DNA of 64,000 nt from Cercophora sp. LCS_1 (taxonomy: Eukaryota > Ascomycota > Sordariomycetes > Sordariales > Lasiosphaeriaceae): assembly GCA_036250225.1 (NCBI GenBank), contig JAPZLL010000001.1:1674001-1738000 (forward strand). The letters are read 5' to 3'. Position 1 is the first letter of the stretch, and each line of letters starts with the position of its first letter. Below are positions 12,295 through 23,187 of this stretch, piece by piece. The position numbers and the translations under genes are program-made. Below the pieces are notes generated by a model. That model ran no database searches and was not told the origin of the DNA. It worked only from the letters and a program-made list of their open reading frames with translations.

Positions 12295-13636
12295 CTAGTA
12301 GGCCCAAACCTTGAGCTGCGTGGGGATCAGTAAGCCGGACTTTCGGTTGCCAGACGGCGGGGAGATATCCTACCAGAGAATCCCAAGAACCGGTGCACAA
12401 ACTTATACCGTCGTTTGAGACACCCAAGCAGCTGACACGGTTCTCGTGGCCCACAAGGGAACCAACCTTCTCGCCTCGTGTCACATCCCAGACCTAGAGC
12501 GCTGTCAGAATTCCGTTGGCCGACATCAAATGTCGCTCTGCTTACCTTGCACTCGAAATCGTCATAACCGGCGAACAGGAGCCGGCCGGACACTGACGTA
12601 GCAACGGACGTGATGCCGCAGAGGATGGACTCGGACTGTGCACATAGCGTTAGCATGGATGTTGGTGGGCCCAGCAGGGATCCCGAGTGTTGATTTTGCG
12701 TACCCCATAAACATTCAGTTCCCTGTCGGCACGGATGTCGAACAGTCGGCATGTGGCATCGTCGGAGCCGGTGACGAACGAGTGGCCGTCAGGGAAGAAT
12801 TGGATGGCGTTGATGTCGGACTCGTGCCCGGCGAAGGTCTGCACGGCCTTGCCAGCGCGGATATCCCACAGCTTTGCGAATGCGTCGCAGGCGCCTGAGA
12901 TAAAGGTATTTTGGTTCGTGGGGTTTAAGCTGATGCTCATGACGTCGCCCAGATGGTCGGCAAACTCGATAACCTTGGTCCCCGTCTCGATATCCCACTT
13001 CATACACGTCATGTCGCCCGACGATGTGAGGATGCTGCGGTCGTTGATGAAGCGACAGCACGAAAGGTAGCCCGCGTGCCCGGAAAGTTCCCTCGCAACG
13101 CGGGTTGGCCCGTCGCGGTTCGAATTAAGGTTGTAAATTGAGCAGATGTTATCGAGACCACCGCAGGCAACGTAGTTTCCGCTCGGGGCGTAGGCGCAGG
13201 TCATGACCCACGAGGATCGGAGGGGAATGGCGTGGACTTTGTTAGTGGTGTAGGCATCCCAGATGATCAGCTTGCCGTCCTGCGAGGCCGAGACGAGGTG
13301 TCTTCGGTCGGTCGACCAATGCATGGCATAGATTTTGGCGAGATGGCCCTTCAATGTCCTCTTGGTCCGCATCATCTGGCCCTTGGGGATCGAGTCATGC
13401 GCTTGCGCAGCGACGGCGCGAACTAGGAGAGACGAGGAGCATCAGCAGGCAATTCGCGATTGGCATTGGGTTAGGAGGAAATCCTGGACGGGTCGAGGCC
13501 ACTCACGCGTTGTGTCGGCGAGCTCATCCTTCTTCCTCTTGATTCTGTCTTTGAGGGTCTCGGCCTCGCGACGCGCCTGCTGGATCCGTGCTTGCATCGC
13601 CTCTGGCGACACCTCGTTCGGTCGGCCTTGGTCCAT
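12295..13636 (-). CDS. gnb-1: Heterotrimeric G-protein beta subunit (WD40), 359 aa
   Basis: G-beta pairs with G-gamma and the G-alpha subunits to relay pheromone, nutrient and developmental signals at the plasma membrane. Five exons: 13636-13507, 13422-12704, 12635-12546, 12493-12374 and 12315-12295. Together they give 359 residues, the usual fungal length. The N-terminal coiled coil for G-gamma (MQARIQQARREAETLKDRIK) is followed by seven WD repeats: LKGHLAKIYAMHWSTDRRHL, LSGHAGYLSCCRFINDRSIL, FADHLGDVMSISLNPTNQ, FAGHESDINAIQFFPDGHSF, and so on to GHENRVSCLGVSNDGIS. A 21-nt last exon encodes LKVWAY and completes the final WD strand after TGSWDSL. Without that tiny exon the reading would run on into intron sequence. 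Splices conform to GT-AG and keep frame. The upstream ADTT/LRAVAA junction matches fungal G-beta. Confidence 0.97.
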
Positions 13637-15564
13637 GGTGGACGACGGTTGCGCTGCGAAAAAAAGACACGGGTGCGGAGTTGGAGAGTCGGGTCGGTGG
13701 GTTGGGCCGTTCGGATGGCGATGGCGGCGGAATGAGGCAGAAAGTTGATCGGGGTTGAGGAGGACGCTCTGGTGTCGGAGTTGTTGGAAAGTGGGTGGCC
13801 CGACACTGGTGAACGAAATTGATCGAGCCAGGGGGTGCGGGCCCAAGCTAATAACCGAAATCGCGGACTGGTTCTGCACGGCGACAAGGGCCAATACCAA
13901 TTCCTTTTCCTCGCGACAACTCGTTGTGGATTCGACGCAGCGATGAGGAGGCAGAATGGGGTGGAAAGGGGAGGAGAGGAGGAGGTGCACAACTCTGTCA
14001 AAACGCCGCTGCGAGAGGATCAGACCGGCGACGGGAGACACGCCCGGGGGAATTGAGAGGAGGGGGGAGAGACGATGGGATTGGAAGCGAGCACTGACGG
14101 GAACCGGGAGCTCCCAAAAAGCAACCACTGCACACCAAAACCTGTCGACAACGACTTAGCTGCAGGCACGGACCCTCGATGCCAAGAGGCGGAGGCTCAT
14201 CGAACCCCTTGGGCAAAAGCTGGAAAAGGAGCACCACAAACCCGCCGTTTGGGGCTGCTCACCAGCGTTTTATTATCATTCCAGGGCTCCAGCTGGATAC
14301 CTCTGAATTGGAGGTAAAAGTGCGGGATGAAATGGCCAGTTTTATTTCTGTCTTTCTGTCTAAGGTAGCCTGTGCAAAGCTGATGCGTGCCGGCGGCGCG
14401 GCCTCGTCTCTTGCCCCTTCCAAGCTTGGCTAAATTTGCAACCAGCTCCGATTTTGATTCCCAGCTAGGTAGGTCGATATGCACAATTGGCGACTGATGG
14501 CGGTGGTGGAGCGCTCCCGCCAGATGGACCATTGATGCAATTGACGGGCAAACGGTCTTGATCAGTCAACCGTATGTCTCCGCCGTTGCGTGTGCACAGG
14601 CGCTAGGTAGGTAGGTATTCCAGGTTGCACATTGTCATCACAACTGCCATGCAATGGCGCAATGTTCAGCTCTTGCCAAGTACCGGACACTGATGCCTTG
14701 ACGACAAAAGCCGGTGTGCATATCTGCACAACTCATCGAGCTCAGCTGAGTTGCTTCCCGCCATCCTTGCAGAGACGCAGAGTGGACCCAAGCCCGATCT
14801 TGGATGTCTGTGCTGGCTGCATGTCGAGACGGAGAACGGGACGGGGTAGCTGAGGTGCAGCGGATAATAGCGTAGAAGTACCTAAGCTGCTTTTACTCCA
14901 TCGTCACCCGTGTAATGGGTAGACTTACAGTGCTGCCATCCGGTAGGCTGGAAAGCCACATCCCTACACTAGGCACAGCGAACCATCCACGCCGAGACCT
15001 AGCATCGCTCGTCACGCAATGTCGCCCAAGGGAAAGAGCATTGGGACGACAAGGCACAATGCCTACCGGAAAGGTCGGCTACATCTCGGCTGCCATTACA
15101 CAGACAATTCGGTGTTAGATTTGGCCCAGTGAATTGCCTCGGCGGAGGCAGTTGGTGCTTGCTCATTCCGCCACTACCCTCCCATTTGGCAGCCGAGCGG
15201 GAGGATGGGCGGCCAAGCCCGTCGATGGACAACCTGCGACCTTCTCTGTCAGGACGACTCCGTCCCAGGCATTGCGCGTCTGGTAACTTGGCCGGAACCC
15301 GTCCTGATTGATAAACGGGACAAGATGTGTTTCCAGCATCAACAGAATAGCAATGGCCAAGTTTGGCTTTGATCGGCATTCGGGCCGGACGGCCAACGAC
15401 GGGTATCCGCAGAGACCGGCGGCAGGTGCCGGCGACCCACATGGCCCGATTTATTGTGTCTCTCAATGACAAAAACGATAAACCGGGCGTTTTCTCGTAT
15501 GCTTTAGGTAGCAAACAAATAAGCACCAACACCATCGTAACATCCCGGCCGTACTACCGGAGCA
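13637..15564. promoter_or_regulatory. Divergent intergenic region: G-beta (-) and deaminase-like gene (+)
   Basis: 1.9 kb between two start codons pointing away from each other, so it must hold both promoters. A tandem AGGT run (TAGGTAGGTAGGTA) lies near 14605. No ORF in it shows a family signal. No TATA box could be assigned with confidence. Confidence 0.5.
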
Positions 15565-16878
15565 ATGGAGCAGCAAACAACAGAAGATCCCATCGACTTC
15601 AAGGCGCTTCCCAAGATCGAGGTTCTCCTGCCTACCCGCTCCCCCTCCGCTCCATCAACCGCTCCCCTCCTAACACATTCCCCTGCAAATAGCTTCATGC
15701 CCATCTCAGCGGCAGCATCAGCCGCCAGTGTCTGCACGAGGTATGGCTCAAGAAACGCGCAGCAGGCGAGATCCCCGACCTCGCCGACCCTTTGGAAGCC
15801 ATGCCCCCGGGAAAGCATGACTTTGACCTCACCACATTCTTCCCCCTGTTCTCCTCGTACACCTATCGCCTCATCAACGACGCCTGGTCCGTAACCTACA
15901 CCACGCTCTCCGTCCTCGAAGACTTTGCCGCCGACGGCGTCGTCTACCTCGAACTAGTATCCCCCCCCCCTTCCCCTCACTCCAAGGTGGGATAAACCCA
16001 TCAACTCTCTCCTAACCCTCACCAGCGCACAACTCCTCGTAGCACATCAACCTTCACGCCCACAGCCTACGTCCAAACCGTCCTCTCTGCCATCTCCCAA
16101 TTCTCCGCAACCAACAAAACAATGCACACCCGCCTCATCCTCTCCATCGACCGCCGCCACTCCCTCGCAACCGCCCATCAGACCCTCCTCCTCGCTCGTA
16201 AGTTCTCCGACTCGGGCGTCGTAGGCCTAGATCTCTGCGGCGACCCCTCGCACCTCTCTATCGCGCATCTGGCTCCTGTCTTTCTCGAAGCCAGAGCGAC
16301 GCTCCCCTCGCTCGGTCTCACGCTCCACTTTGCGGAAACAGAAGGGTGCGGAACCGAAGAGGAGTTGGGTATGTTGCTATCCTGGAAGCCGGACCGGATC
16401 GGGCATGTGATTTATGTTCCGGCGCGGATACGGAATGATATAATAGCGCGCCGAGGGATGGGGCTCGAGTTGTGTCTGAGTTGCAATGTGCATGCGGGTA
16501 TGATTTGTGGGGGGTTCGAGTCTCAGTGAGTAGATTCCTTCCTTTTTTTTGCACCTGAGGGTTGGGATGGGAGGGATATAATGCTGACGAGGGTTTAGTC
16601 ATTTTGGGGAGTGGTGGAAGGTGGAGGGGTGTAATGTTGTTTTATCTGTGAGTCTTTTCCGAAGCTGTTGTTGATATCGGCCGAGTTGACTTTGGTAGAC
16701 GGACGATGTGGGTGTGTTTGGGAGTCCGCTGTCTAATGAGTATGCGCTCGTGGCGCAGCATTTTGGTCTTGGAAGGGCAGAGATATGTGCTCTCGCGCGA
16801 AAGGGGATCGATGTCATATTTGGAGGGGACCAAGAGAAGGCAAGGCTCAGGGAGATCATGTGGACGGCTTGCTCCTAA
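15565..16878 (+). CDS. Adenosine/AMP deaminase-like hydrolase (ADAL/N6-methyl-AMP deaminase type)
   Basis: A metal-dependent TIM-barrel hydrolase of the adenosine-deaminase superfamily. The ADAL branch deaminates N6-methyl-AMP in plants and animals; adenosine itself is another possible substrate. Five exons: 15565-15621, 15693-15956, 16026-16525, 16599-16647 and 16699-16878, giving 349 residues. Active-site features: HAHLSGS (zinc-binding H21 and H23), GLDLCGDP, the LHFAETEG segment carrying the proton-shuttle Glu, RIGHVIYV, LCLSCNVHAG, and STDDVGVFGSPLSNEY with the paired Asp. The HLSGS form (rather than HLDG) and the STDDVGVF form favour the ADAL branch. Intron 1 has a weak donor, GTTCTC, but the joined reading KIE-LHAHLSGS is exactly the family sequence. 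It is convergent with Fzo1, 306 bp away. Confidence 0.9.
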
Positions 16879-17184
16879 TGAGCTTGGATGTATCACACTC
16901 GAGCAGAAAAAATGGACCATAATGTATGGTTTTCGTGGAATTGTGGTCTGATCTAGGATAGAGCGAGTGGAATATGAGAAGTACACTCCTTTTCTTTACC
17001 CCCACCTCCATCTGCGCCCCTTTTGGCATCTTGTTTATGCCACCCTGGTATTCCGTAACCCGTAAGGACGCCGCTTCAGACCCGTATCAAACATGCAGTA
17101 ATCGTGGTATGTGCAGAGAAGAGACAAAATCTCGTGCCGGGAGAGAACCAGCAACGGCGCGAGAAACTAGTAAAGAGTGGTGGC
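16879..17184. other. Short convergent intergenic region
   Basis: 306 bp between the stop codons of the deaminase-like gene (+) and Fzo1 (-). The two 3' UTRs probably overlap here. No other feature seen. Confidence 0.6.
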
Positions 17185-20013
17185 TTAGTTGTGGGGGTGC
17201 GCTTCCAAGTCAACCGCTTCGACCATGCGGCGTTGATGAGCACTTTCGCGGACAAGGTTACCGAAATACTTCAGAGCTACATCGCTCTCGGTCTTGATCT
17301 TGAGGGTTTTATCCCTTCGGCTTCCGAGCTGTTCAACTGAGCGCTGGAGGCCAACGCGCAGCGCATCCGCGGGGAAGCGCAGGACCTTGCGAACAGACCC
17401 AGCAATGCGTGTGCTATTTGAATGCACATAATCGATCTCAGCAAGTTGGTTGGAGATCTTGTTGTTGAGACGGTGTGGGAGGGACTGGGGAATCTGGTTG
17501 AGGACATAGAAAGCTGCTACAGCCGCTGTGATTCATATTAGTACCCCGTAGTTGGGCAAACTTGAGGCGCAAGAGCACTTACCTGCGGCAATGAGGCCGG
17601 GGATAACAAGTCGGCGCAGGTTATCACTACCCAGGATCTGGGCAGCACGAATCGCAATCTGCATCTGTCCGTAGCTGCTCACAACACCCGTGCCCACAAC
17701 GCCAGCAACCAAAGCCATGCTGGCCTTCTCTTCCTTTTGCAGCACCGTGGACCAGTCGATAAAGTCCCACAGCTCCACCGGGATATCAACCTGCCTAGCA
17801 AGCGCGTCCCTCTTGCGGCTGAACATGACATCCGATCTGAAAACGGGGACATTGTACTCGTCGCCCAAGTGCAGAATGCCTAGCTGCTTGATCACGTTGA
17901 CGCCCTTGACCGTCTTCCTCCGCGCGTGCTCCTCGCATTCCGTCACGGATGCAGCGATGTGCGAGAGCATGGCTTCCTTGAGATCATCGGCGTACTGAAA
18001 GGCGCCGAACAGTCCGGGATACGGGACTCCAAGATTGCTGTCGCCGGCCTGTTCAATGGCTGCGTTGATAGTTGAGCGAGATTGGTCGTAGACATCCTTG
18101 CATGTTTCTTCAATGGTCCTGTCGATCTGCTCGCTGATCTCGGCTCTTGCCTTGACACTAGATTGCAGTTGAGGCTCAATCTCGGCCAGCTCCTGGTTTA
18201 CCCTGTCCAGTTCCGACTGGGCCACCTCGGTGTTGACAGTGGCGAGGACGTTTACGTCGTTGAGAATATTCATAAGGTACGTCTTTGCGGGTGCCAGCTT
18301 TGACCGAGCTCGCTTCTCTAGAACGAACCTCCTCAAGGATTGCTCCAATGCTGCAAAGTCCCTGAGCTCCTCCTTGTTCTTTCCTTTGCCCTTGGGATCA
18401 TCGTCCCCTGGCCCCCCGCCGCCTCCGCTTGCGCTTCCTGAGCCACCGGCGCCACCGGGACCACCTGGCGGTGATGGCGCTGTGGGAATGGCAGAGCTAG
18501 AGACAAAATGCACCAACTCAGCGGCTTCCTTGTATGTGTTGGGACTGAGGGCTCTGATTTGGTTGAGAATCAATTTTTGGCATCTCTCCTTGTCCCGGAT
18601 GGTATCGTAGCCGTTTACAACAATAAAGAGATATGCTTTCTCGGCAGCTGCGGCTCTGATAAATTCGGTTGATGTTTGGGTGAAGTGGTTGGTTGCAGAA
18701 ACAACGAAAACAACGACGTCGATCTCCTCTTGTCTAGCAAAAATGGCTGTTGTTTTAGTCGTGTCCATGTTGAGACCCGGCGCATCGATCAGGGCGATAT
18801 CGACAACGCCGTTGTTGAGCAAAGACTCGTCAATGGTTCTGATGTCCTTGACATAAACCTTGCACTGGGTGTAAGTGTCGTTGTCGGTCACAATTTTCTC
18901 CAGTTCCAGGAGGGAAAAGACGTCATAAGTTGTCTCGTCATGCCGGTCGTAGATTGCGTCCTTGTGAACAGCGTGAACCTCCTCGATGCCACAGTTTTCT
19001 CTTGCGTCAAGCACCTCGCAGAAAATGCTTGTGCATGGTTGCTGGTCCTCAGGAAGAACCTTGCGCCTCAAGAGAGCGTTGCAAAAGGTGGACTTTCCGG
19101 CGTTCAAGTCGCCTGTCACCAACACCTTGCTTGCCGTGTCCTCTATCCGCTCCCGGAGTGAAAGGAGATGCTTGATGCTCGAGCTGATCTTTCCATCCAG
19201 CAGGGATGCGACGGAGCTCTTTTCCAACGAATGAACAAGTGCCGCTTGTGGCAATGCTCCAAGCTTCAAGTCGAGCTTGAGGACCGAGAACTCTTGTGCA
19301 ATCTGCGGCGTGACGAGACGAGGCTCAGCAACCGTCCTTCCTTCTCCAGCCCGGCTCGACTCAGCTTCAGCATCTTCGAGTGATGTCATAGCTCGCCGCA
19401 AAGCAGGAGCCGGACTCGCAGACCCAGGACCCATAGCCATATCCTCTGATGCCGTGTACGAATGCTTGATACCTGGTCTCGAAGGAGGTCGTGAGGGGGC
19501 GTCGAGTGCCGCCCGCTGGACGGACGGGTAGTGGGCAGGCCATGTGACGTTTATCTCTTGGAGGCTTTTGAGGAGTTCGACGACCGTGTTGATGGAGCGG
19601 CCGAGGGTAGTGCGGTGTTGGTTGTACCATAGCTGGTGGACTGCGCCCGCCTGTGACCGATGATCGGGAGCAGTGGCATGGCTCGAGGATGCCTGGGAAC
19701 GCATTGGCCTGTCTTCGTGGATCGCAGAATCCCAGGCGGCCGCAGCAGCTGGGTCGAAGAGAGACTGGCTTACATCGTCACTAGCAACACTCCCGCCATA
19801 TCCAGAGTCTTGCTCGAGCATAGCCTGAAGACGCGCAGCGTGTTGCGATGCCGAGCCTGTACCAACTGTCATATAGGCCGGTGCTCCCGAGGGAGTCGTC
19901 GTTGCTTGCCGGGACGCGGAGCCGGACGCGGCGGATTCACCGCCCTTGTCGTCGAAGTCGGAGTCGGGGACCTGGACCGATTTGCCCTTGGGCGAGAAGT
20001 ATTCCTGGCTCAT
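17185..20013 (-). CDS. fzo1: Mitofusin Fzo1, mitochondrial outer-membrane fusion GTPase, 923 aa
   Basis: A dynamin-family GTPase of the mitochondrial outer membrane that tethers and fuses mitochondria. Exon 1 runs 20013-17583 and exon 2 17525-17185; a 57-nt intron (GTAAGT...CACAG) splits an Ala codon. GTPase motifs: G1 GDLNAGKST at 301-309, G2 Thr in PCTS at 326-329, G3 DAPG at 410-413, G4 NGYD at 467-470. A coiled-coil HR1 region (about 585-655) follows. Two hydrophobic segments near 765-783 and 801-820 anchor the protein in hairpin fashion, and the C-terminal helix (about 835-915) is HR2. The intron sits inside the second membrane segment. Start: MSQEYFSPKGKSVQ, chosen over an in-frame ATG 40 codons upstream whose extension lacks protein-like composition. 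A Gly/Pro-rich insert lies at about 514-547. Confidence 0.95.
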
Positions 20014-20986
20014 GGTGATAGAAACAGTGCAGTCTACGACGAGAGGTCGAGCGCAATTGACCGCAGCGGGGGTTGGAGCATTCCTAGGGGATGTCGTCGA
20101 GAGAAGCGTCACCGAGGGCCAATTTTCTTTCAAGATCGCTCGTTACTCGCATGATTTTGCGGAGCGGCAAATCTACCCATTCGTCGGCATCCTGCCAAAT
20201 TAGCCGCTAAGCCGAAAAGGACAATCTCTGGCCCGCTAGAACGCGATGATACGCGCTGTACGAACACATGGTCGAATCAGATGGCATTTGGCACAAGCTT
20301 GAGGCATTCTACAATTACATCACTGCTCTCGGCCACTGTTGGAGAGCGTGTTGATTGACGCCTATTTCGTCGTTTTCTGTCAACTATGGATACGATACTA
20401 GCATGTCGCTTCAACATCACCTAAAATTCGACATTCAGTATCTTTCAGGTATCTTACCTTGCGCACGTTTCGGAGACTGGTGAATTGTGTGGTTGGTTTC
20501 TGACTACGTCACTACACTGTGGCTGGGATGAGCAGTGGACGAAGGCGGTGTGAAGGAACATCTTGTTAGACAAAGTTTCCTTTAGAATATCGCACTCTAC
20601 ATGTTCATAATTAAAAGCATTTTTTGTTTCTCAAAATAACCAGTTTATTGCTTTTCATCCTGTTCCAGTTGATGTGATCACTGATCGCAAAGAATCATGT
20701 GGCGTTGTGGCTGGCTAGACTCCCGGCTTCCAGGCCCAGGGTCAGTGCTCCCAAGGAAGGTTGGTGGGGCCGACTTGGCAGCTGCCTCTCCAAGACAACT
20801 TCGTCACTTACGAAGCCTCCCTGTTCACCCACCATCAATCGTCAACTTTGCCCTCGATAAGTTGGCAGATAGCGATCGCTTTCTGCAGACCCGACATCCC
20901 CGCGGTATCCGGATTTGCTTGGCTAGCCCTCAATACTCAAGACATAGAAGGCAACGGACTGCCCCTAATTTCGTCGAGCCGCCAAC
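20014..20986. promoter_or_regulatory. Divergent promoter region of fzo1 and vps2
   Basis: 973 bp between diverging start codons. It contains a TACGTCA element (in CTACGTCACTAC, near 20506), a CRE/ATF-like half site, and an AT-rich patch at about 20580-20660. No coding signal seen. Confidence 0.45.
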
Positions 20987-21866
20987 ATGAATGTGAGTTC
21001 AGCATCTCGCGCTGATGATTGCCCAGGTTCCGGCTGACTGGGACCCCTAGCTTTTAGAATGGGCGTTTGGCAAGCGCATAACACCAGCGGAGCGTCTGCG
21101 CAGGAATCAACGACTTCTTGACAAGGCGATTCGTGAACTCGATCAACAGCGCGTGAAGCTCGAGAAGCAAGAGAAGACACTCATTGCTCAGATTCGACAG
21201 AGCGCAGAAAAGGGGCAGATGGGACCATGCAAAATCCAAGCCAAGGATCTGGTTCGAACGAGGAGGTGAAGATATACAGGCCCCTTTATCGAGGGCCAGT
21301 TGCTAACGTGTGTAGATACATTGAGAAGTTCTACTCCATGCGCTCGAATCTCCAGAAGATTTCTCTTCGCCTGCAGGTTGTTTTCTTCCTCGGCTCAAAC
21401 GAAAGCCAAATGCTAACGGCTTCTGGCACAGACTCATCGCAGTAACGAGCAGATGATGCAGGCAATGAAAGGGGCGACAATGGCTCTGGGCAGCATGAAT
21501 CGCACAATGAACCTCCCATCTCTTCAACGCATTGCGATGGAATTTGAGCGCGAAAACGATATCATGGAGCAGAGACAGGAGATGATGGATGACGCGATCG
21601 ACGATGCCATGGATGTGGAGATCGAGGAAGAAGGCGATGAAGTGGTTGAGCGAGTTCTGGAAGAAATCGGCGTTGATCTTAGTCAAGCTGTAAGACAACA
21701 GACTTCCGGTTACAGTATGCGTGCTAACCGATTACAGCTTGGAGAGACGCCTTCAGGTATACAGTCAACAGCGGTTGCAGAGGGCAAGATTGCCCAAGCA
21801 GTTGGTGGGGGAGGCAGCCCGGCCGATGATGACTTGCAAGCAAGACTCGACAGCTTACGAAGATAG
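20987..21866 (+). CDS. vps2: ESCRT-III subunit Vps2/Did4 (CHMP2), 222 aa
   Basis: Vps2 with Vps24 caps Snf7 filaments on endosomes and recruits Vps4 for multivesicular-body formation. Five exons: 20987-20992 (only ATG AAT), 21051-21265, 21316-21376, 21432-21689 and 21738-21866. The joined protein begins MNLLEWAFGKRITPAERLRR, which is the CHMP2 signature. The basic helical core (residues about 12-100, including IQAKDLVRTRRYIEKFYSMR) is followed by the acidic regulatory half (EFERENDIMEQRQEMMDDAI). The C-terminal MIM1 for the Vps4 MIT domain is DDLQARLDSLRR at 211-222. All introns are 49-58 nt, GT-AG and frame-preserving. The length matches the family (about 220-225). The two-codon first exon is easily missed by automatic gene calling. 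Confidence 0.95.
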
Positions 21867-23187
21867 ACGCCCGATACCCTCGACCGAAGCCCTCACCCCC
21901 CACGTTAATGGCTGTAGCTACAGAGAGGTTGGTGTTATAGCACTGTCTTCTAAAAAGACAACATGCTCGAGGCGGTTATTCCCAGGACTTGCTTCCAAAT
22001 GAACATAAGACAGGCGCTAGGAGGCCAAGCGGACATCTCCTTGGCAATATGTTTCTGCTTGACGACTGGTTGGGCGTTGACGGGGCGTTTTGATCATTGA
22101 AGCGCATTTGAATTGAATATTTTCAGGGCCGACGTGGCGCTTGCAATGTAATTAGCTGTCCACCATACGTCTACAGAGCCTTATGCATCGAACGGAGTAC
22201 GGTAGCCGCTCGTTGGTGCTATGGATGGTTGGAAGCTAGTCCGAAGCGCCGAGGCTCGAACGGGTGGCAGGAAGTTCGTCGATTGGCATGGCTGGATATG
22301 TAATCAGCGCTAAGACATTGCCGCTGCTGCGCGGTTCGATTCACACAGCCCGTTATTGCATGCGACTCCGTGATCCTGGAGTTCCCGGTCCGTAGATACC
22401 AAGGCGCGGCGATGGATATTGGAACACTCAAAGATGCGATGCTATAGCACTTATGTTTGGCCGTCTTGGAGGCGTGGAGATTTTTTGCCCTGAACTGCTG
22501 GGCATTGTGGCCGGCTGTTCGACGAGCGTCTCACTTCTTGTCATGGATTCCTACAGGGCGGGCCAGGCTGCAAGAGATAGGTCTTGCGATCGGCGCAACT
22601 AGTTTCTGCTTAGGTTCCAACTCCAGAGCATTTTCCCAGACCATCACCGCACAGAATTGTTGCGAGCTTCACAGTCACATTGGAGCGCCGTAACGGCCCT
22701 TGCCTGCAGATTTGGACCAAATCCCAGCTGCCTTGACAAAAGCCACCTTTCAAGCGATTCCCACGCGACCAACCCCGGTTGGGCCATTACATCACAACCC
22801 CTCCTTCCGCGCAACAGACAGCCCACCAACCAACCCATCTCATCTTCAACCTGCATTTCTACCGTCACAGCCCAGGCCCAGGCTTTGCAAAGATTTGAGA
22901 AACAGAAATCTTCGCGACTGTCGCACGGAGTTTTGGATCACGGGAATTGACCTCGACAACAGCAACCCCGCCATCTTCCCTTGTCTCCGGGCCCAACCGC
23001 GACATTCCGCACCTGCGCTCCAACCCCCAGGCAGCCTTTGAGCCTTGCCGCCGGGAGTGAATCCTTTGGTTTACGCCACGCCTCTGCGCCCCTCTTACCT
23101 TTGTTTCTCACATTTCCTGTTCTACCGACCAACCTGGCAGGCAATAAGCGTCGCAGTCTCTCCTCTCAAGGAGGCCTGCTCAACAGG
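21867..23187. other. Intergenic: 3' flank of vps2 and upstream region/leader of PP2C gene
   Basis: 1.3 kb. From about 22780 the plus strand is C-rich with CA/CT runs, typical of a fungal 5' leader. The PP2C frame stays open upstream of the chosen ATG to about 22981, so some of this may be coding. Nothing else is supported. Confidence 0.5.

Noticed and set aside
22981..23187. Upstream in-frame ATG for the PP2C gene
   Set aside because: The 69-residue extension is Pro/Leu-rich and leader-like; MFGGSSSTAS is the more typical start. It is kept as an alternative rather than excluded.
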